From NCBI GenBank assembly GCA_028726465.1, contig JAQYQB010000012.1, forward strand, positions 186,001 through 250,000: 64,000 nt of DNA, in the 5' to 3' direction. The stretch comes from Mycobacteriaceae bacterium. GTDB lineage: Bacteria > Actinomycetota > Actinomycetes > Mycobacteriales > Mycobacteriaceae. The stretch's first letter is position 1; every line of letters begins with the position of its first letter. This document shows, piece after piece, positions 1 to 8,427 of this stretch. The translations under genes and the position numbers were made by a program. The notes below the pieces were generated by a model. That model did no database searches and had not been told where the DNA came from. It was given only the letters and a program-made list of their open reading frames with translations.

Positions 1-875
1 CGCTGTCCCAGCACCCGGACGTGGACATGGTCTCCTTCACCGGCGGCCTGGTCACCGGCAAGCTGATCGCCAAGAACGCCGCGGAGACCGTCAAGCGCAC
101 CGCGCTGGAGCTAGGTGGCAAGAACCCGAACGTCGTCTTCGCCGACGCGGACTTCGACGCCGCCGTGGACAACGCCCTCAACGCCGCGTTCTTCCACTCC
201 GGCCAGGTCTGCTCCGCAGGCTCCCGCCTGATCGTGGAGGAATCCATCCACGACAAGTTCATCGAGGCCCTGGTCGAGCGCACCAACAACATCAAGATCG
301 GCGGCCCGACGGACGACAAGGCCGAGACCGGCCCGCTGATCTCCGCCGAGCACCGCGAGAAGATCGCCGAGTACGTGGACCGCGCCCGCGAGCAGGGCGC
401 CTCCATCCTCACCGGCGGCCGCGCGGCCACCAGCGAGGACACCAACGGCCAGCACGGCACCGGCAACACGGACCTGGGCGCCGGCATCTACTACCTGCCG
501 ACCATCATCGATGACACCACCCGGGAGATGGACTGCGTCCACGACGAGGCCTTCGGCCCGACCGTGACGGTGGAGACCTTCACCACGCAGGAGGAGGCCA
601 TCGAGATCGCCAACGACACCGAGTACGGCTTGGCCGGCGCGGTGTGGACCACGGATGCGGGCAAGGCCGAGCAGGTCGCCCGCGGCCTGCGCCACGGCAC
701 CATCTGGATCAACGACTTCCACCCGTACCTGCCGCAGGCCGAGTGGGGCGGCTACAAGCAGTCCGGCAACGGCCGCGAGCTGGGCCCGACGGGTCTGGAA
801 GAGTACCAGGAGCACAAGCACGTCTACCAGAACCTGACCCCGGCCGTTTCCGGCCAGTTCGGTCTGCAGAAGTAG
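1..875 (+). CDS. Betaine-aldehyde dehydrogenase-type aldehyde dehydrogenase, C-terminal part
   Basis: NAD(P)-dependent aldehyde dehydrogenase; the frame is open from the window edge (first full codon at base 3), so only about 290 C-terminal residues are present. Seen: catalytic region SGQVCSAG with the nucleophilic Cys at 210-212, the ELGGKNPN segment with the general-base Glu, and the C-terminal WINDFHPYLPQAEWGG..QSGNGRELGP block that is typical of betaine-aldehyde dehydrogenases (glycine betaine synthesis from choline). The betaine substrate is inferred from that block; a choline dehydrogenase or BCCT transporter upstream, outside the window, would support it. Confidence 0.85.
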   Translation, partial: LSQHPDVDMVSFTGGLVTGKLIAKNAAETVKRTALELGGKNPNVVFADADFDAAVDNALNAAFFHSGQVCSAGSRLIVEESIHDKFIEALVERTNNIKIGGPTDDKAETGPLISAEHREKIAEYVDRAREQGASILTGGRAATSEDTNGQHGTGNTDLGAGIYYLPTIIDDTTREMDCVHDEAFGPTVTVETFTTQEEAIEIANDTEYGLAGAVWTTDAGKAEQVARGLRHGTIWINDFHPYLPQAEWGGYKQSGNGRELGPTGLEEYQEHKHVYQNLTPAVSGQFGLQK

Positions 876-886
876 GCTCTTAGCTC

Positions 887-1612
887 CTAGCTCTGGGTGC
901 GCGGCTTGACCGTCATCACGTCGATGTTGACGTGGGCGGGCAGGGACGCCACCCAGCGCACCGCCTCCGCGATGTCCTCGGCGGCGAGGTTGAGCTGGCC
1001 GTCGTAGACCTTAGCGGCGCGCTCTTCGTCGCCGCTGAAGCGGACGAGCGAGAAATCGGTGGCCACGCGGCCCGGGTCGATCTCCGTGGTGCGGATGTTG
1101 TGGTTTTCCAGCCGCAGCGCCCGGGAGATCACCCGCACGCCGTGCTTGGCGCTGTTGTAGCCGGAGCCGCCTTCGTAGACGCCCCAGCCGGCCACCGAAC
1201 CCATGTTGATGACAAGCCCCGAGTTATCCGGGGCTTGTTCTAGTTTCGGCACCAGCGCCTGCAGCATGCGTACCGTGCCCAGCACGTTCACGTCATACAT
1301 CCACTGCCAGTCCCCGATCTTGGTGTCGACTAGTGGCTCCAGGCCCTTGGCGCCGCCGGCGTTGTTGACCAACAGGTCCACCCGGTCCACCTGCGCGGCG
1401 AGCGCGTCCACGGACTCCTGGCTGGCGACGTCCAGCTCGATGGCGGTGCCGTCGATTTCTTCCGCGAGGGCGTCCAGCCGGTCCTTGCGCCGCGCCGCCA
1501 CGATCACGTGCCAGCCGTCGGCTGCCAGCGCCCGCGCGCTCGCGGCGCCAATCCCGGAGGAGGCACCCGTCACGATTGCTACTTTCTTGTTACCCGCGTC
1601 ATGATTAGTCAT
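887..1612 (-). CDS. SDR-family oxidoreductase (short-chain dehydrogenase)
   Basis: 241-residue classical short-chain dehydrogenase. Seen: N-terminal cofactor motif TGASSGIG, the NNAG motif, and the catalytic Y-x3-K in SGYNSAKHG. It resembles the YdfG-type NADP-dependent 3-hydroxy-acid/serine dehydrogenases, though the substrate cannot be read from sequence. I start at the ATG of MTNHDAGNKK (1610-1612); the longer open frame to 2008 has no homology and overlaps the divergent gene. It ends 11 bp after, and convergent with, the aldehyde dehydrogenase. Its promoter region is shared with the operator-like palindromes at 1649-1677. Confidence 0.85.
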   Translation of the reverse strand: MTNHDAGNKKVAIVTGASSGIGAASARALAADGWHVIVAARRKDRLDALAEEIDGTAIELDVASQESVDALAAQVDRVDLLVNNAGGAKGLEPLVDTKIGDWQWMYDVNVLGTVRMLQALVPKLEQAPDNSGLVINMGSVAGWGVYEGGSGYNSAKHGVRVISRALRLENHNIRTTEIDPGRVATDFSLVRFSGDEERAAKVYDGQLNLAAEDIAEAVRWVASLPAHVNIDVMTVKPRTQS

Positions 1613-1648
1613 GCCCCGCAGTGTAACAAAACCCTTGTTTTCTAGTAC

Positions 1649-1677
1649 GGAAAGTGTCATACTTTCCACTGTGGAAA
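1649..1677. promoter_or_regulatory. Overlapping palindromes (operator candidate) with a leaderless promoter
   Basis: Two overlapping inverted repeats: GGAAAGT-N5-ACTTTCC (1649-1667) and TTTCCAC-T-GTGGAAA (1663-1677). They sit between the divergent SDR gene and the GTG at 1671. A possible -35 TTGTTT (1635-1640) and -10 TCATAC (1657-1662) would start transcription at about the GTG. The winged-helix protein encoded at 2119 is the natural candidate binder (inference). Confidence 0.5.
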
Positions 1678-2122
1678 ACAATGAGAAGAAGCAGGCCACC
1701 GAGGCTCTGTCCTTTAACGAATCCCTCGCAAAGAAAAAGAACGCCCTGTTCCCACCCTGGGTCGCTTTTGCCTGGCGTTGACCTACCTGGCGGCCTTCGT
1801 GCTCATGGCGTTTCGGCCCCGCCATTGGTGGGCGCTCCTCATCGTCGTTGCCGTTATACTCGTCGCCGCCTTCCTCCTGCCCCGGCGCTACCCGCGGGTG
1901 CGCCAGTCTTACCGCCAAGATCCCTTCGCCGCACCCTCCGCGGACAAGCGCTACGGGCTGGGGCTTTTCTGCCTCTATTGGCCGATGTCCGCCTTCATCT
2001 TCGCCCACGACCTGCCGGCCTGGGTCGTGCTACCTCTTGGCCTCCTGGCCTTTGCCAGCGTGTGGTGGGCCCTAGGCAGTGGCGCCCTAGATCTCAGCTC
2101 CCGGGAGCGGAATCATTCATGA
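1671..2122 (+). pseudogene. Small membrane protein, frameshifted
   Basis: From the GTG at 1671 the frame reads MENNEKKQATEALSFN... to FPPWVAFAWR and stops at 1779-1781. The next frame, open from about 1769 to 2122, continues with a hydrophobic protein (LTYLAAFVLMAF..., four likely membrane segments). Adding one C to the GCC at 1770 gives a seamless FPPWVAFALALTYLAAF reading, so a single-base deletion best explains the break. The gene is probably an integral membrane protein of about 150 residues. Its stop overlaps the start of the winged-helix regulator (ATGA), as in a sensor/regulator or target/regulator pair. It could be a sequencing error. Confidence 0.55.
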
Positions 2123-2430
2123 ACGGCCAGCTCGATCCAGTCATCCACCCTCTCAACCGGTTTAAAATCTGCGCCGTACTCAACGCCTACGGCGCGACCG
2201 AGGGAGCAGTCAACCAAGAGATGGAGTTTTCCTCGCTGGCCCGGGAGGTGGGCTTAAGCCCGTCCGCGCTCTCCAAGCAGCTCAGCGCCCTACAGGAGGT
2301 AGAATACGTCAGCCGCTTCCGCGAATACGGCTCCACGCGCGGCAAGGACACCGTGTGGGTAAGCCTCACCGCGCGTGGTCGCGCTGCCTTCCGTGAGCAC
2401 CTGGCGGCACTCAAGGACATCGCCGGCTAG
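2119..2430 (+). CDS. Winged-helix transcriptional regulator (HTH_34/MarR-like)
   Basis: 103-residue DNA-binding protein. Seen: HTH region with EMEFSSLAREVGLSPSALSKQL, followed by the wing residues RGKDTVWVSLTARGRAAF. It lacks a ligand domain, as is usual for this short family, which represses its own operon. The ATG lies inside the stop of the preceding membrane gene (ATGA, 4-bp overlap), indicating translational coupling. The likely operator is the palindrome pair at 1649-1677. The effector is unknown. Confidence 0.75.
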   Translation: MNGQLDPVIHPLNRFKICAVLNAYGATEGAVNQEMEFSSLAREVGLSPSALSKQLSALQEVEYVSRFREYGSTRGKDTVWVSLTARGRAAFREHLAALKDIAG

Positions 2431-2645
2431 TGGGCGCGGAAGGAATAGCTACCCGTCAGACCGTTGTGGATCTCCACGGAGTAGCTCTGCCCGTTAGCCT
2501 CGGCGCCCTCCACGAGGGAGTCCAGCTCCTGCGCGTTGTAGTAGCGGCTTAGGCCCAGGTACAACAGCAGCAGCAGGAACAGCCCCACCACAACGATCGC
2601 GGCAACCACCATGGGGGCGTTTCGAGTCGTTTCTACTTCTGGCAT
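2427..2645 (-). CDS. Small single-pass membrane protein, unknown function
   Basis: 72 residues: a short polar N-terminus, one membrane segment (about residues 12-33, VVAAIVVVGLFLLLLLYLGL) and a polar tail ending in SYSFRAH. It overlaps the end of the upstream gene by 13 bp and so is the second gene of a two-gene operon. It is convergent with, and overlaps by 4 bp, the winged-helix gene. No recognised family. Confidence 0.55.
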   Translation of the reverse strand: MPEVETTRNAPMVVAAIVVVGLFLLLLLYLGLSRYYNAQELDSLVEGAEANGQSYSVEIHNGLTGSYSFRAH

Positions 2646-3217
2646 TCGAAGCGGTAGCCTCCTTCATTCTTAGCTGCTCCGGAATCGGTGGTACCCTCCA
2701 CGCCGGCGGAATCGCGGCTGTCAACCACCGGGCTGCCACCGTTCTGGTAGCACTGGTTAATCAGGTTCTGCTTTTCTGCATGGGAAGTGTACATCGAGTA
2801 GAAGATCAATCCGCCACCGGTGAGAATACCCAAGATGGCCACGCCTCCCCAGATGATGGCGGGCGCGATCCGGAAGGAGACCCCGGAGTTGTCGTTATCC
2901 GAGTCGCGCATCTCGTCCGGCTCGTAGCCGTTGTCGATCAGCACCTGGTCCACCTGCTCATCGGTCAAATCCGCCAGGCCAGCCTCTACCTGATCAATCT
3001 CTTCGGCGGTGACGCGATCGTGGTCAATCTTGCCTTCGTCGAGCCGGATCTCGTCCTCCCCGGCGTCGTAGTACATCGCTTCGGCCAGCACCAACGGGCC
3101 CTGGATGTTGGAATCCAGCTCGTTGGCCGGCGCTGCCGGGGCGGCAGCGCCGGTCGTCACCAGTGCGGCAGCCAGCGCGCTGGCGATGCCCTTCTTCGGG
3201 ATGAACGGGAAGGTCAC
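2633..3217 (-). CDS. Secreted or membrane-anchored protein, unknown function
   Basis: 194 residues. Seen: an N-terminal signal sequence (KKGIASALAAALVTTGAAAPAAPA), an acidic region (about 34-105, rich in D/E, including EIDQVEAGLADLTDEQVDQVL) and a membrane segment at about 113-135 (PAIIWGGVAILGILTGGGLIFYS), then a C-terminal part with two Cys (NQCYQN and FECQK). The C-terminal Cys pair could form a disulfide. It heads the operon with the 72-residue protein. I do not recognise the family. Confidence 0.6.
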   Translation of the reverse strand: MTFPFIPKKGIASALAAALVTTGAAAPAAPANELDSNIQGPLVLAEAMYYDAGEDEIRLDEGKIDHDRVTAEEIDQVEAGLADLTDEQVDQVLIDNGYEPDEMRDSDNDNSGVSFRIAPAIIWGGVAILGILTGGGLIFYSMYTSHAEKQNLINQCYQNGGSPVVDSRDSAGVEGTTDSGAAKNEGGYRFECQK

Positions 3218-3427
3218 GGAAAGTCCTTTCTACTCAAAAATAACGGTGTCCTGGGCCAGCGAATGCCGTGGGCACCGCCGGCCGCAGACACCGTAACAAG
3301 CAGCCAGGCACCCCGCAGCGCGACCGCCAGCGACTTTCTCCCACCGGGGGTAATTCCACACACCTTGATGTATCAACGAAGCCTATATTGAGGCTTTATA
3401 AAATCGAAGCAATACTCCGCCGGGGGG

Positions 3428-3976
3428 TTATTTGCCCAGCGCATCCTCGAGCTCGGCCAGGATGTTGTCCATGCGCTTGGTCTTGTCCTCGTCCGGGGTG
3501 AACTCGCCGTCGGTGAAGTCGGAGAAGATGGAGACCTCCAGCTGGTTGCGCAGCTGGGCCATCTGGAAGTTGCTGACCACCAGGCGCCAGGCCTCGACCG
3601 CGCGGATGGCGCCGGAGGCGCCGTAGCCGACGAAGGCGACCGGCTTGCCGGCCCACTCCGCGCCCAAGGAGTCGTAGGCGTTCTTGAAGGCGCCCGGCAC
3701 GGAGTGGTTGTACTCCGGGGTGACGAAGACGAAGGCATCGCAGGCATCGATAGCCTTGGACCACGCCTGCACGTTGGCGTCGTCGTACTGCTTGTTGGCC
3801 GCGCCCGGGACGGTGGCGGCGGTCAGCAGCGGAACATTGAAGGCAGCCAGGTCGATGAGCTCGTAGTCCACGCCCTGCTCAGCGCGGTCGCGGGCGATAC
3901 CCTCGACCCAGCGGCCGACGGCTTCGCCCAGGCGACCTTCGCGGATAGAGCCAATGATGATGCCGATCTTTGCCAT
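3428..3976 (-). CDS. NADPH-dependent FMN reductase (flavodoxin-like)
   Basis: 182 residues. Seen: FMN phosphate-binding loop GSIREGRLGEAVGRW at the N-terminus and the PEYNHSVPGAFKNAYDSL flavin-contact segment, both diagnostic of the SsuE/ChrR-type NADPH:FMN reductase fold. It reduces FMN or quinones with NAD(P)H in the cytosol; the physiological acceptor is not visible. It stands alone, 45 bp upstream of the AlkB-like gene's 3' end on the same strand. A strong purine-rich ribosome-binding site (GAAAGGAAG) precedes the ATG. Confidence 0.85.
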   Translation of the reverse strand: MAKIGIIIGSIREGRLGEAVGRWVEGIARDRAEQGVDYELIDLAAFNVPLLTAATVPGAANKQYDDANVQAWSKAIDACDAFVFVTPEYNHSVPGAFKNAYDSLGAEWAGKPVAFVGYGASGAIRAVEAWRLVVSNFQMAQLRNQLEVSIFSDFTDGEFTPDEDKTKRMDNILAELEDALGK

Positions 3977-4021
3977 GTCGGACTTCCTTTCAGTTTAACG
4001 GTTAAGTGTTTCTGGCACAGC

Positions 4022-4699
4022 CTACCCGGAAAAGACCTGCCGCACCGTGACATTGATTCGGCCCTGCGCCAGCCCGCAGCCTTCCGGCGCGGTGCCGGGG
4101 CGAACCTCGGGCACCCCGTGGAAAGCAAAACGCTTCGGGCCGCCGAAGACGATGAGATCCCCGGAGGCCAGCGTCACCTCCTCCCAGGGCCGGTTGCGGT
4201 TTTCCGTGCCGCCGATGCGAAACAGCGCCTCCTCCCCAATGGAAAAGGAGACGATGGGCGCCCGCGTGGACTCGTAGCGATCCTGGTGCATGCCCATCTG
4301 CGCGCCCGGCGGGTAATAATTCACCAGGGCCATGTCCGGCAAGTAGCTTTCCGCCCACGGGACCAGCTCCTCGGCGAGGGCGGCGGCGCGGGAGACGGCA
4401 TCGATAGCCGCCTGCCGAAGATCCCCGGGCAGGGCCGGGACGGTGTGTCCGAATTTCCGGTCCACGTAGCGGTAACTGTCATAGTCGAAGTAATGCCCCA
4501 GGTTCAGCATGTGCACGCTCATGCGCCCGCCGGAGGCCAGCTGGGGCCGCTGCATGGCAAAGGGCGTGCCGTTGGCCCGGCGCGCCAGGTCCCTAAACCG
4601 CGCGACCCACGCGTGCTGCTCCGGCGCCGACCAGTAGCCCGGCACGTGCGCCACCCCGGGCGCGACCTTGGCCGTGGGGCGCTCCACCTCGAAAAGCAT
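4022..4699 (-). CDS. alkB: AlkB-family 2-oxoglutarate/Fe(II) dioxygenase
   Basis: 225-residue alkylated-nucleic-acid repair dioxygenase. Seen: the substrate/Fe segment NYYPPGAQMGMHQDR with the HxD iron ligands, the distal His in FHGVPEV, and the 2-oxoglutarate-binding Arg pair in GRINVTVRQ near the C-terminus. The family oxidatively removes methyl groups from 1-methyladenine and 3-methylcytosine. I start at MLFEVERPTAKV (ATG 4697-4699), which matches the usual family length; the longer open frame to 4915 runs into the divergent acetyltransferase. The two starts are about 50 bp apart. Confidence 0.9.
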   Translation of the reverse strand: MLFEVERPTAKVAPGVAHVPGYWSAPEQHAWVARFRDLARRANGTPFAMQRPQLASGGRMSVHMLNLGHYFDYDSYRYVDRKFGHTVPALPGDLRQAAIDAVSRAAALAEELVPWAESYLPDMALVNYYPPGAQMGMHQDRYESTRAPIVSFSIGEEALFRIGGTENRNRPWEEVTLASGDLIVFGGPKRFAFHGVPEVRPGTAPEGCGLAQGRINVTVRQVFSG

Positions 4700-4750
4700 G
4701 ACACCCAGTCTGGCACAACCAGCGGCGCGATTGTCGGCACAATAGACAGC

Positions 4751-5343
4751 ATGACGATCAAGGACAGCGAGGACAATCACGCGGTCTACGGCACCCGCGA
4801 GCGCATGGAATCCGGGCGGTGGCACCTGCCCGGCAGCGACGAGCTCCGCACGGAACAACTCCGCGGCTTCCGGCTCATCAAGCAGTTCAACGACCTGGGC
4901 AACACCGAACCGCACGCCGCCGAAGCCATCCTGCGAGAGCTTTTACCGGAAGAATCCGCAGTCCCCGGGTGGTTTGCCCCGGCCAACGTGGAATACGGCT
5001 ACAACCTCATCTGCGGCGACAACGTCTTCATCAACTTCGGCGCGACTTTCCTGGCTCAATCCAAGATCCGGCTAGGCGCGGGCACCCTGGTCGGCCCCCA
5101 CTGCTCCTTTATCACCGTCGGCCACCCGATCGACGACGCGACGATGCGCGCCGCCGGCTGGGAGATCGCCCACCCCATCACGGTAGGCACCAACTGCTGG
5201 TTCGGCGCTCACGTCACCGTCCTGCCCGGGGTCACCATCGGCGACAACTGCGTCATCGGCGCCGGCACCCTGGTCACCAAGGACGTGCCGGACAATTCCC
5301 TGGTGCTTGGCTCCCCGGGCGGGTCGTGCGTAAGCTTGGATGA
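4751..5343 (+). pseudogene. Maltose/galactoside O-acetyltransferase-type enzyme, 3'-end frameshift
   Basis: Left-handed beta-helix acetyltransferase: Maa N-terminal region (ERMESGRWHLPGSDELR), hexapeptide repeats, catalytic His in FITVGHPID, and GVTIGDNCVIGAGTLVTKDV. It would acetylate a sugar hydroxyl using acetyl-CoA. The family ends SPARVVRKLG or similar; here the frame shifts at about 5315, where TCCCCGGGCGGG is one G short. The natural end RVVRKLG-TGA is found at 5323-5343 in the next frame. As read, the protein loses its stop and continues in frame into HrpB (about 950 residues in total). Only the last 7-10 residues are altered, so the enzyme may still fold. This may be a sequencing error. 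Confidence 0.75.
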
Positions 5344-5344
5344 C

Positions 5345-7603
5345 ATGTTCGACATCGCACGGATCGGCCGCGACCTGCCCGTGGCCGGGGTCATTGACCG
5401 CCTGCCCACGCTTGTCGATGCCACCGGGCGCCTAGTCATCCAAGCCCCGCCCGGCACCGGTAAGACCACCCTGGTCCCGCCCGCCCTGGCCAACCACTGC
5501 GGGGGCAAGGTCATCGTCACCGCGCCCCGCCGCGTGGTCGTGCGCGCCGCCGCCCGCCGGCTGCGCCACCTCTCCGGAGCCCCGAAGGCCGTCGGTTTCA
5601 GCGTCAAGGGCGAGCACCAGCCCGGCACCCACGTCGAGTTCGTGACCCCGGGCGTACTCCTCCAGCGCCTGCTGCGGGATCCGGATCTGGAGGGTATCTC
5701 CGCCGTCGCCATCGACGAGGTCCACGAGCGCCAGCTGGATACCGATCTCATCCTAGGCATGTGCCTGGAGCTCGCCGAGCTGCGCGACGACTTCCGGCTG
5801 GTAGCCATGTCCGCCACCCTCGAGCGCGACAAGCTCACCGAATTCTTAGGAGCCGAAACGCTCAGCACCCCGGCGGTGACCTACCCGCTGGATATCTCCT
5901 ACCGCCCACACCCCGACCGCAGCAGCTGCTCCCGGGAATTCCTGGACCACCTGGCCCAGCTGGCGCAGGAGCAGGTCTCCGCCACCGGGCACTCCGCCCT
6001 GGTCTTCGTGCCGGGCGTGCGCGAGGTCGAACACGTCGTCGGCCGCCTGCCCGGCAGCTTCCCCCTGCACGGACGCCTAGATTCCCGGCAGCAGGACGCG
6101 GCCCTGCAACCCTCGTCCACCCCGCGGATCGTGGTCTCGACCTCCCTGGCCGAGTCCTCCCTGACCGTGCCCGGAGTGTGCACCGTCATCGACTCCGGCC
6201 TGTCCCGCGTGCCCCGGCTGGATGCCAGCCGCGGCATGACGGGGCTGGTCACCATCAGCTCGGCCAAGTCCACCGCGGACCAGCGCGCCGGCCGCGCCGG
6301 CCGCGAGGGCCCGGGCACCGTGGTGCGCGCCTATTCCGCCGCCGACTACGAGCACGCGGCCGAGGCCATCACCCCGGAGATCCTCACCACGGATCTCACC
6401 CAGGCCGCCCTGCAGCTGGCCGCCTGGGGCGACTGCCCGCTGCTCGATAGCCCCCAGCCGCAGCACCTGACCCGCGCCCGAGAACACCTGGAATCCCTCG
6501 ACGCCCTGCGGGGCGGCCACCTGACCCAGCTAGGCAAACGCCTGGTCCGCCTGCCGCTGGACCCGCACCTGGGCCGCGCCCTTATCGAATGCGGGCCGTC
6601 CGCCGCGGCCACCGTCGCCGTGCTGGCCGACGATCCCCGTGGCGACATCGCCCGCCAGCGCGCGCCGAAGTCCGAATCCCAGCGCCTGGCCGAGCTGGTG
6701 AGCACCGGCAGCGGCGTCAGCGATCCCGGCGCCATCACCGGGCTGGCCTTCCCCCGCTGGATCGCCCGCCGCGTGAACGACGACACCTACCTGCTGGCCT
6801 CCGGAACGCGGGCCCGCCTGCCCCACGACCTCGGCCTCGACGGCTCCGAGTGGCTGGCCACCGCGGTCGTGACCCGCTCCGCCGAGGGCGGCACCATCCG
6901 CGCCGCCGCCCGCATTTCCGAAGAAGACGCGCTGGACATCATCGGCGTGACCGAAGAGCTGGAAACCGACTTCGTCAAGGGCAAGCTGCGCGCCCGCCAG
7001 ATCCGCCGGGCCGGGCAGATCGAGCTCAGCTCCACCCCGACCCAGCCGAGCCCGGAGGCCGCGGCAGAGGCCCTCGCCCGCCTGCTCGAACGGACTGGCT
7101 TAGAAATCTTCCACTTCTCCGACAAGGCGCAGCGCCTCTTCGACCGCCTGGCCTTCCTCCACGCGCGCCTCGGCGATCCCTGGCCGGATCCACAAAAGGC
7201 CGATCCGCAGTACTGGCTGGGCCCAGAGCTCGGCGACATCGTCCGCGGCAAGCCCCCGCGCGAGGTCGACATGTACCCGGCGCTCCAGCGCCTGCTGCCG
7301 TGGCCCAACGACATCGATGCCGCCGCGCCCGAACGCCTCACGGTCCCCTCGGGCAAGCACCCGCGCATCGACTACGCGACCGGCCGTCCCGTCGTGCGCG
7401 TCAAGCTCCAGGAGTGCTTCGGGCTGCATTCCTCCCCCGCGATAGCCGGCCTGCCGGTCCAGTTCCACCTGCTGTCCCCCGCCGGCCGCCCGCTCGCGGT
7501 CACCGACGACCTGGCCAGCTTCTGGTCCGGCCCCTACCAGCAGGTGCGCGCCGAAATGCGCGGGCGCTACCCCAAGCACGCCTGGCCGGAAGACCCGGCC
7601 TAG
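5345..7603 (+). CDS. hrpB: ATP-dependent helicase HrpB (DEAH-box)
   Basis: 752 residues from ATG 5345 (MFDIARIGRDLPV), close to the family's 800. Seen: Walker A APPGTGKTT (about residue 35), DEVHER (motif II), SATL (motif III), a helicase C domain with QRAGRAGR (motif VI), the HA2-like region, and the C-terminal HrpB-specific domain. It is an RNA/DNA helicase of poorly known role. Its ATG lies 1 bp after the acetyltransferase's true stop at 5341-5343, so the two genes are normally coupled. In this sequence the upstream frameshift fuses them in frame. Confidence 0.9.
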   Translation: MFDIARIGRDLPVAGVIDRLPTLVDATGRLVIQAPPGTGKTTLVPPALANHCGGKVIVTAPRRVVVRAAARRLRHLSGAPKAVGFSVKGEHQPGTHVEFVTPGVLLQRLLRDPDLEGISAVAIDEVHERQLDTDLILGMCLELAELRDDFRLVAMSATLERDKLTEFLGAETLSTPAVTYPLDISYRPHPDRSSCSREFLDHLAQLAQEQVSATGHSALVFVPGVREVEHVVGRLPGSFPLHGRLDSRQQDAALQPSSTPRIVVSTSLAESSLTVPGVCTVIDSGLSRVPRLDASRGMTGLVTISSAKSTADQRAGRAGREGPGTVVRAYSAADYEHAAEAITPEILTTDLTQAALQLAAWGDCPLLDSPQPQHLTRAREHLESLDALRGGHLTQLGKRLVRLPLDPHLGRALIECGPSAAATVAVLADDPRGDIARQRAPKSESQRLAELVSTGSGVSDPGAITGLAFPRWIARRVNDDTYLLASGTRARLPHDLGLDGSEWLATAVVTRSAEGGTIRAAARISEEDALDIIGVTEELETDFVKGKLRARQIRRAGQIELSSTPTQPSPEAAAEALARLLERTGLEIFHFSDKAQRLFDRLAFLHARLGDPWPDPQKADPQYWLGPELGDIVRGKPPREVDMYPALQRLLPWPNDIDAAAPERLTVPSGKHPRIDYATGRPVVRVKLQECFGLHSSPAIAGLPVQFHLLSPAGRPLAVTDDLASFWSGPYQQVRAEMRGRYPKHAWPEDPA

Positions 7604-8370
7604 CCCCACTGCTGCCACGCGAGGTAGCAGCTCATGACCACCACGAGGGTCAGCAGGGCGTAGCGGATAAGCTTCGTGTCCCCGCCCAGCACCGTGCGCG
7701 CGCCCAGCTGCGCGCCGACGATATTGGCCACCGCCAGGACGATGCCGAGCGTCCACCACACGTGTCCGCCGACGATGAAGACCACCAGCGCGCCCAGGTT
7801 CGTCGCGGTGTTGACCACCTTCGCCATCGCCGCCGAGCGCAGAAAGTTCTGGGAGAAGATGGCGGTAAAAGCCATGATCAAAAACATGCCGGTGCCCGGC
7901 CCGAAGATGCCGTCGTAGAACGCCACCGCAGCCGTCGCTGCCAGCGCCGCCCAGGACCGCCAGCCAGAGTGGATCCCCTCGCTGTCGCCGCCGCCGAAGC
8001 TCGGCTTGAAGGCGATGAACGTGCCCACGGCGAGCAGCAGAACAATGATCAGCGGCCGCATCACGTCCTCGTTGAGCAGCGAGGCCATCAGCGCACCCAC
8101 GCCCGAGGCCACCGCCGCCAACACCGCCATCGGCACCAGCTCCCGCGCGGGCGGCCGCACCTTGCGCACCAGCGTTACCGCCGCCGATGCCGTGCCCGAG
8201 ACCGCCGCCACCTTATTCGTCGCCAGCGCCGTGGCCGGGGCCACGCCGGGAACCAGCGCCAAGATCAGGGGGATGAGCACCAGCCCGCCGCCGCCGATGA
8301 CCGCGTCGATCCAGCCGGCCACCCCGGCCCCCGCCACGAGCAGTGCCCAGGTTCCCGCGCCTATTTCCAT
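7600..8370 (-). CDS. TSUP-family transporter (TauE/SafE type)
   Basis: 256-residue polytopic membrane protein with seven to eight predicted segments. Seen: the repeat signature AGWIDAVIGGGGLVLIP at the N-terminus and its second copy YDGIFGPGTGMFLI in the middle, which define the TauE/SafE (TSUP) fold. The family exports or takes up sulfite, sulfoacetate and related anions; the substrate here is unknown. The gene converges on hrpB with a 4-bp overlap and is divergent from the AbrB-like gene (57 bp between starts). Confidence 0.85.
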   Translation of the reverse strand: MEIGAGTWALLVAGAGVAGWIDAVIGGGGLVLIPLILALVPGVAPATALATNKVAAVSGTASAAVTLVRKVRPPARELVPMAVLAAVASGVGALMASLLNEDVMRPLIIVLLLAVGTFIAFKPSFGGGDSEGIHSGWRSWAALAATAAVAFYDGIFGPGTGMFLIMAFTAIFSQNFLRSAAMAKVVNTATNLGALVVFIVGGHVWWTLGIVLAVANIVGAQLGARTVLGGDTKLIRYALLTLVVVMSCYLAWQQWG

Positions 8371-8427
8371 GGCAACAGTATAAGGCCAATAGTATAAAGG
8401 GGATCGAATTTACAAGGAGGTGCCCGC

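Noticed and set aside
3704..4750. 5' part of a 1299-codon open frame running through to hrpB
   Set aside because: It is antisense to the FMN reductase and AlkB genes and has no homology before the acetyltransferase ATG at 4751; only the GC-rich third-position bias keeps it open.
6589..8397. 602-codon plus-strand frame, Arg/Pro-rich
   Set aside because: It overlaps hrpB in another frame and runs antisense to the TSUP gene; composition (Arg, Pro, Ala) is typical of shadow frames in GC-rich DNA.
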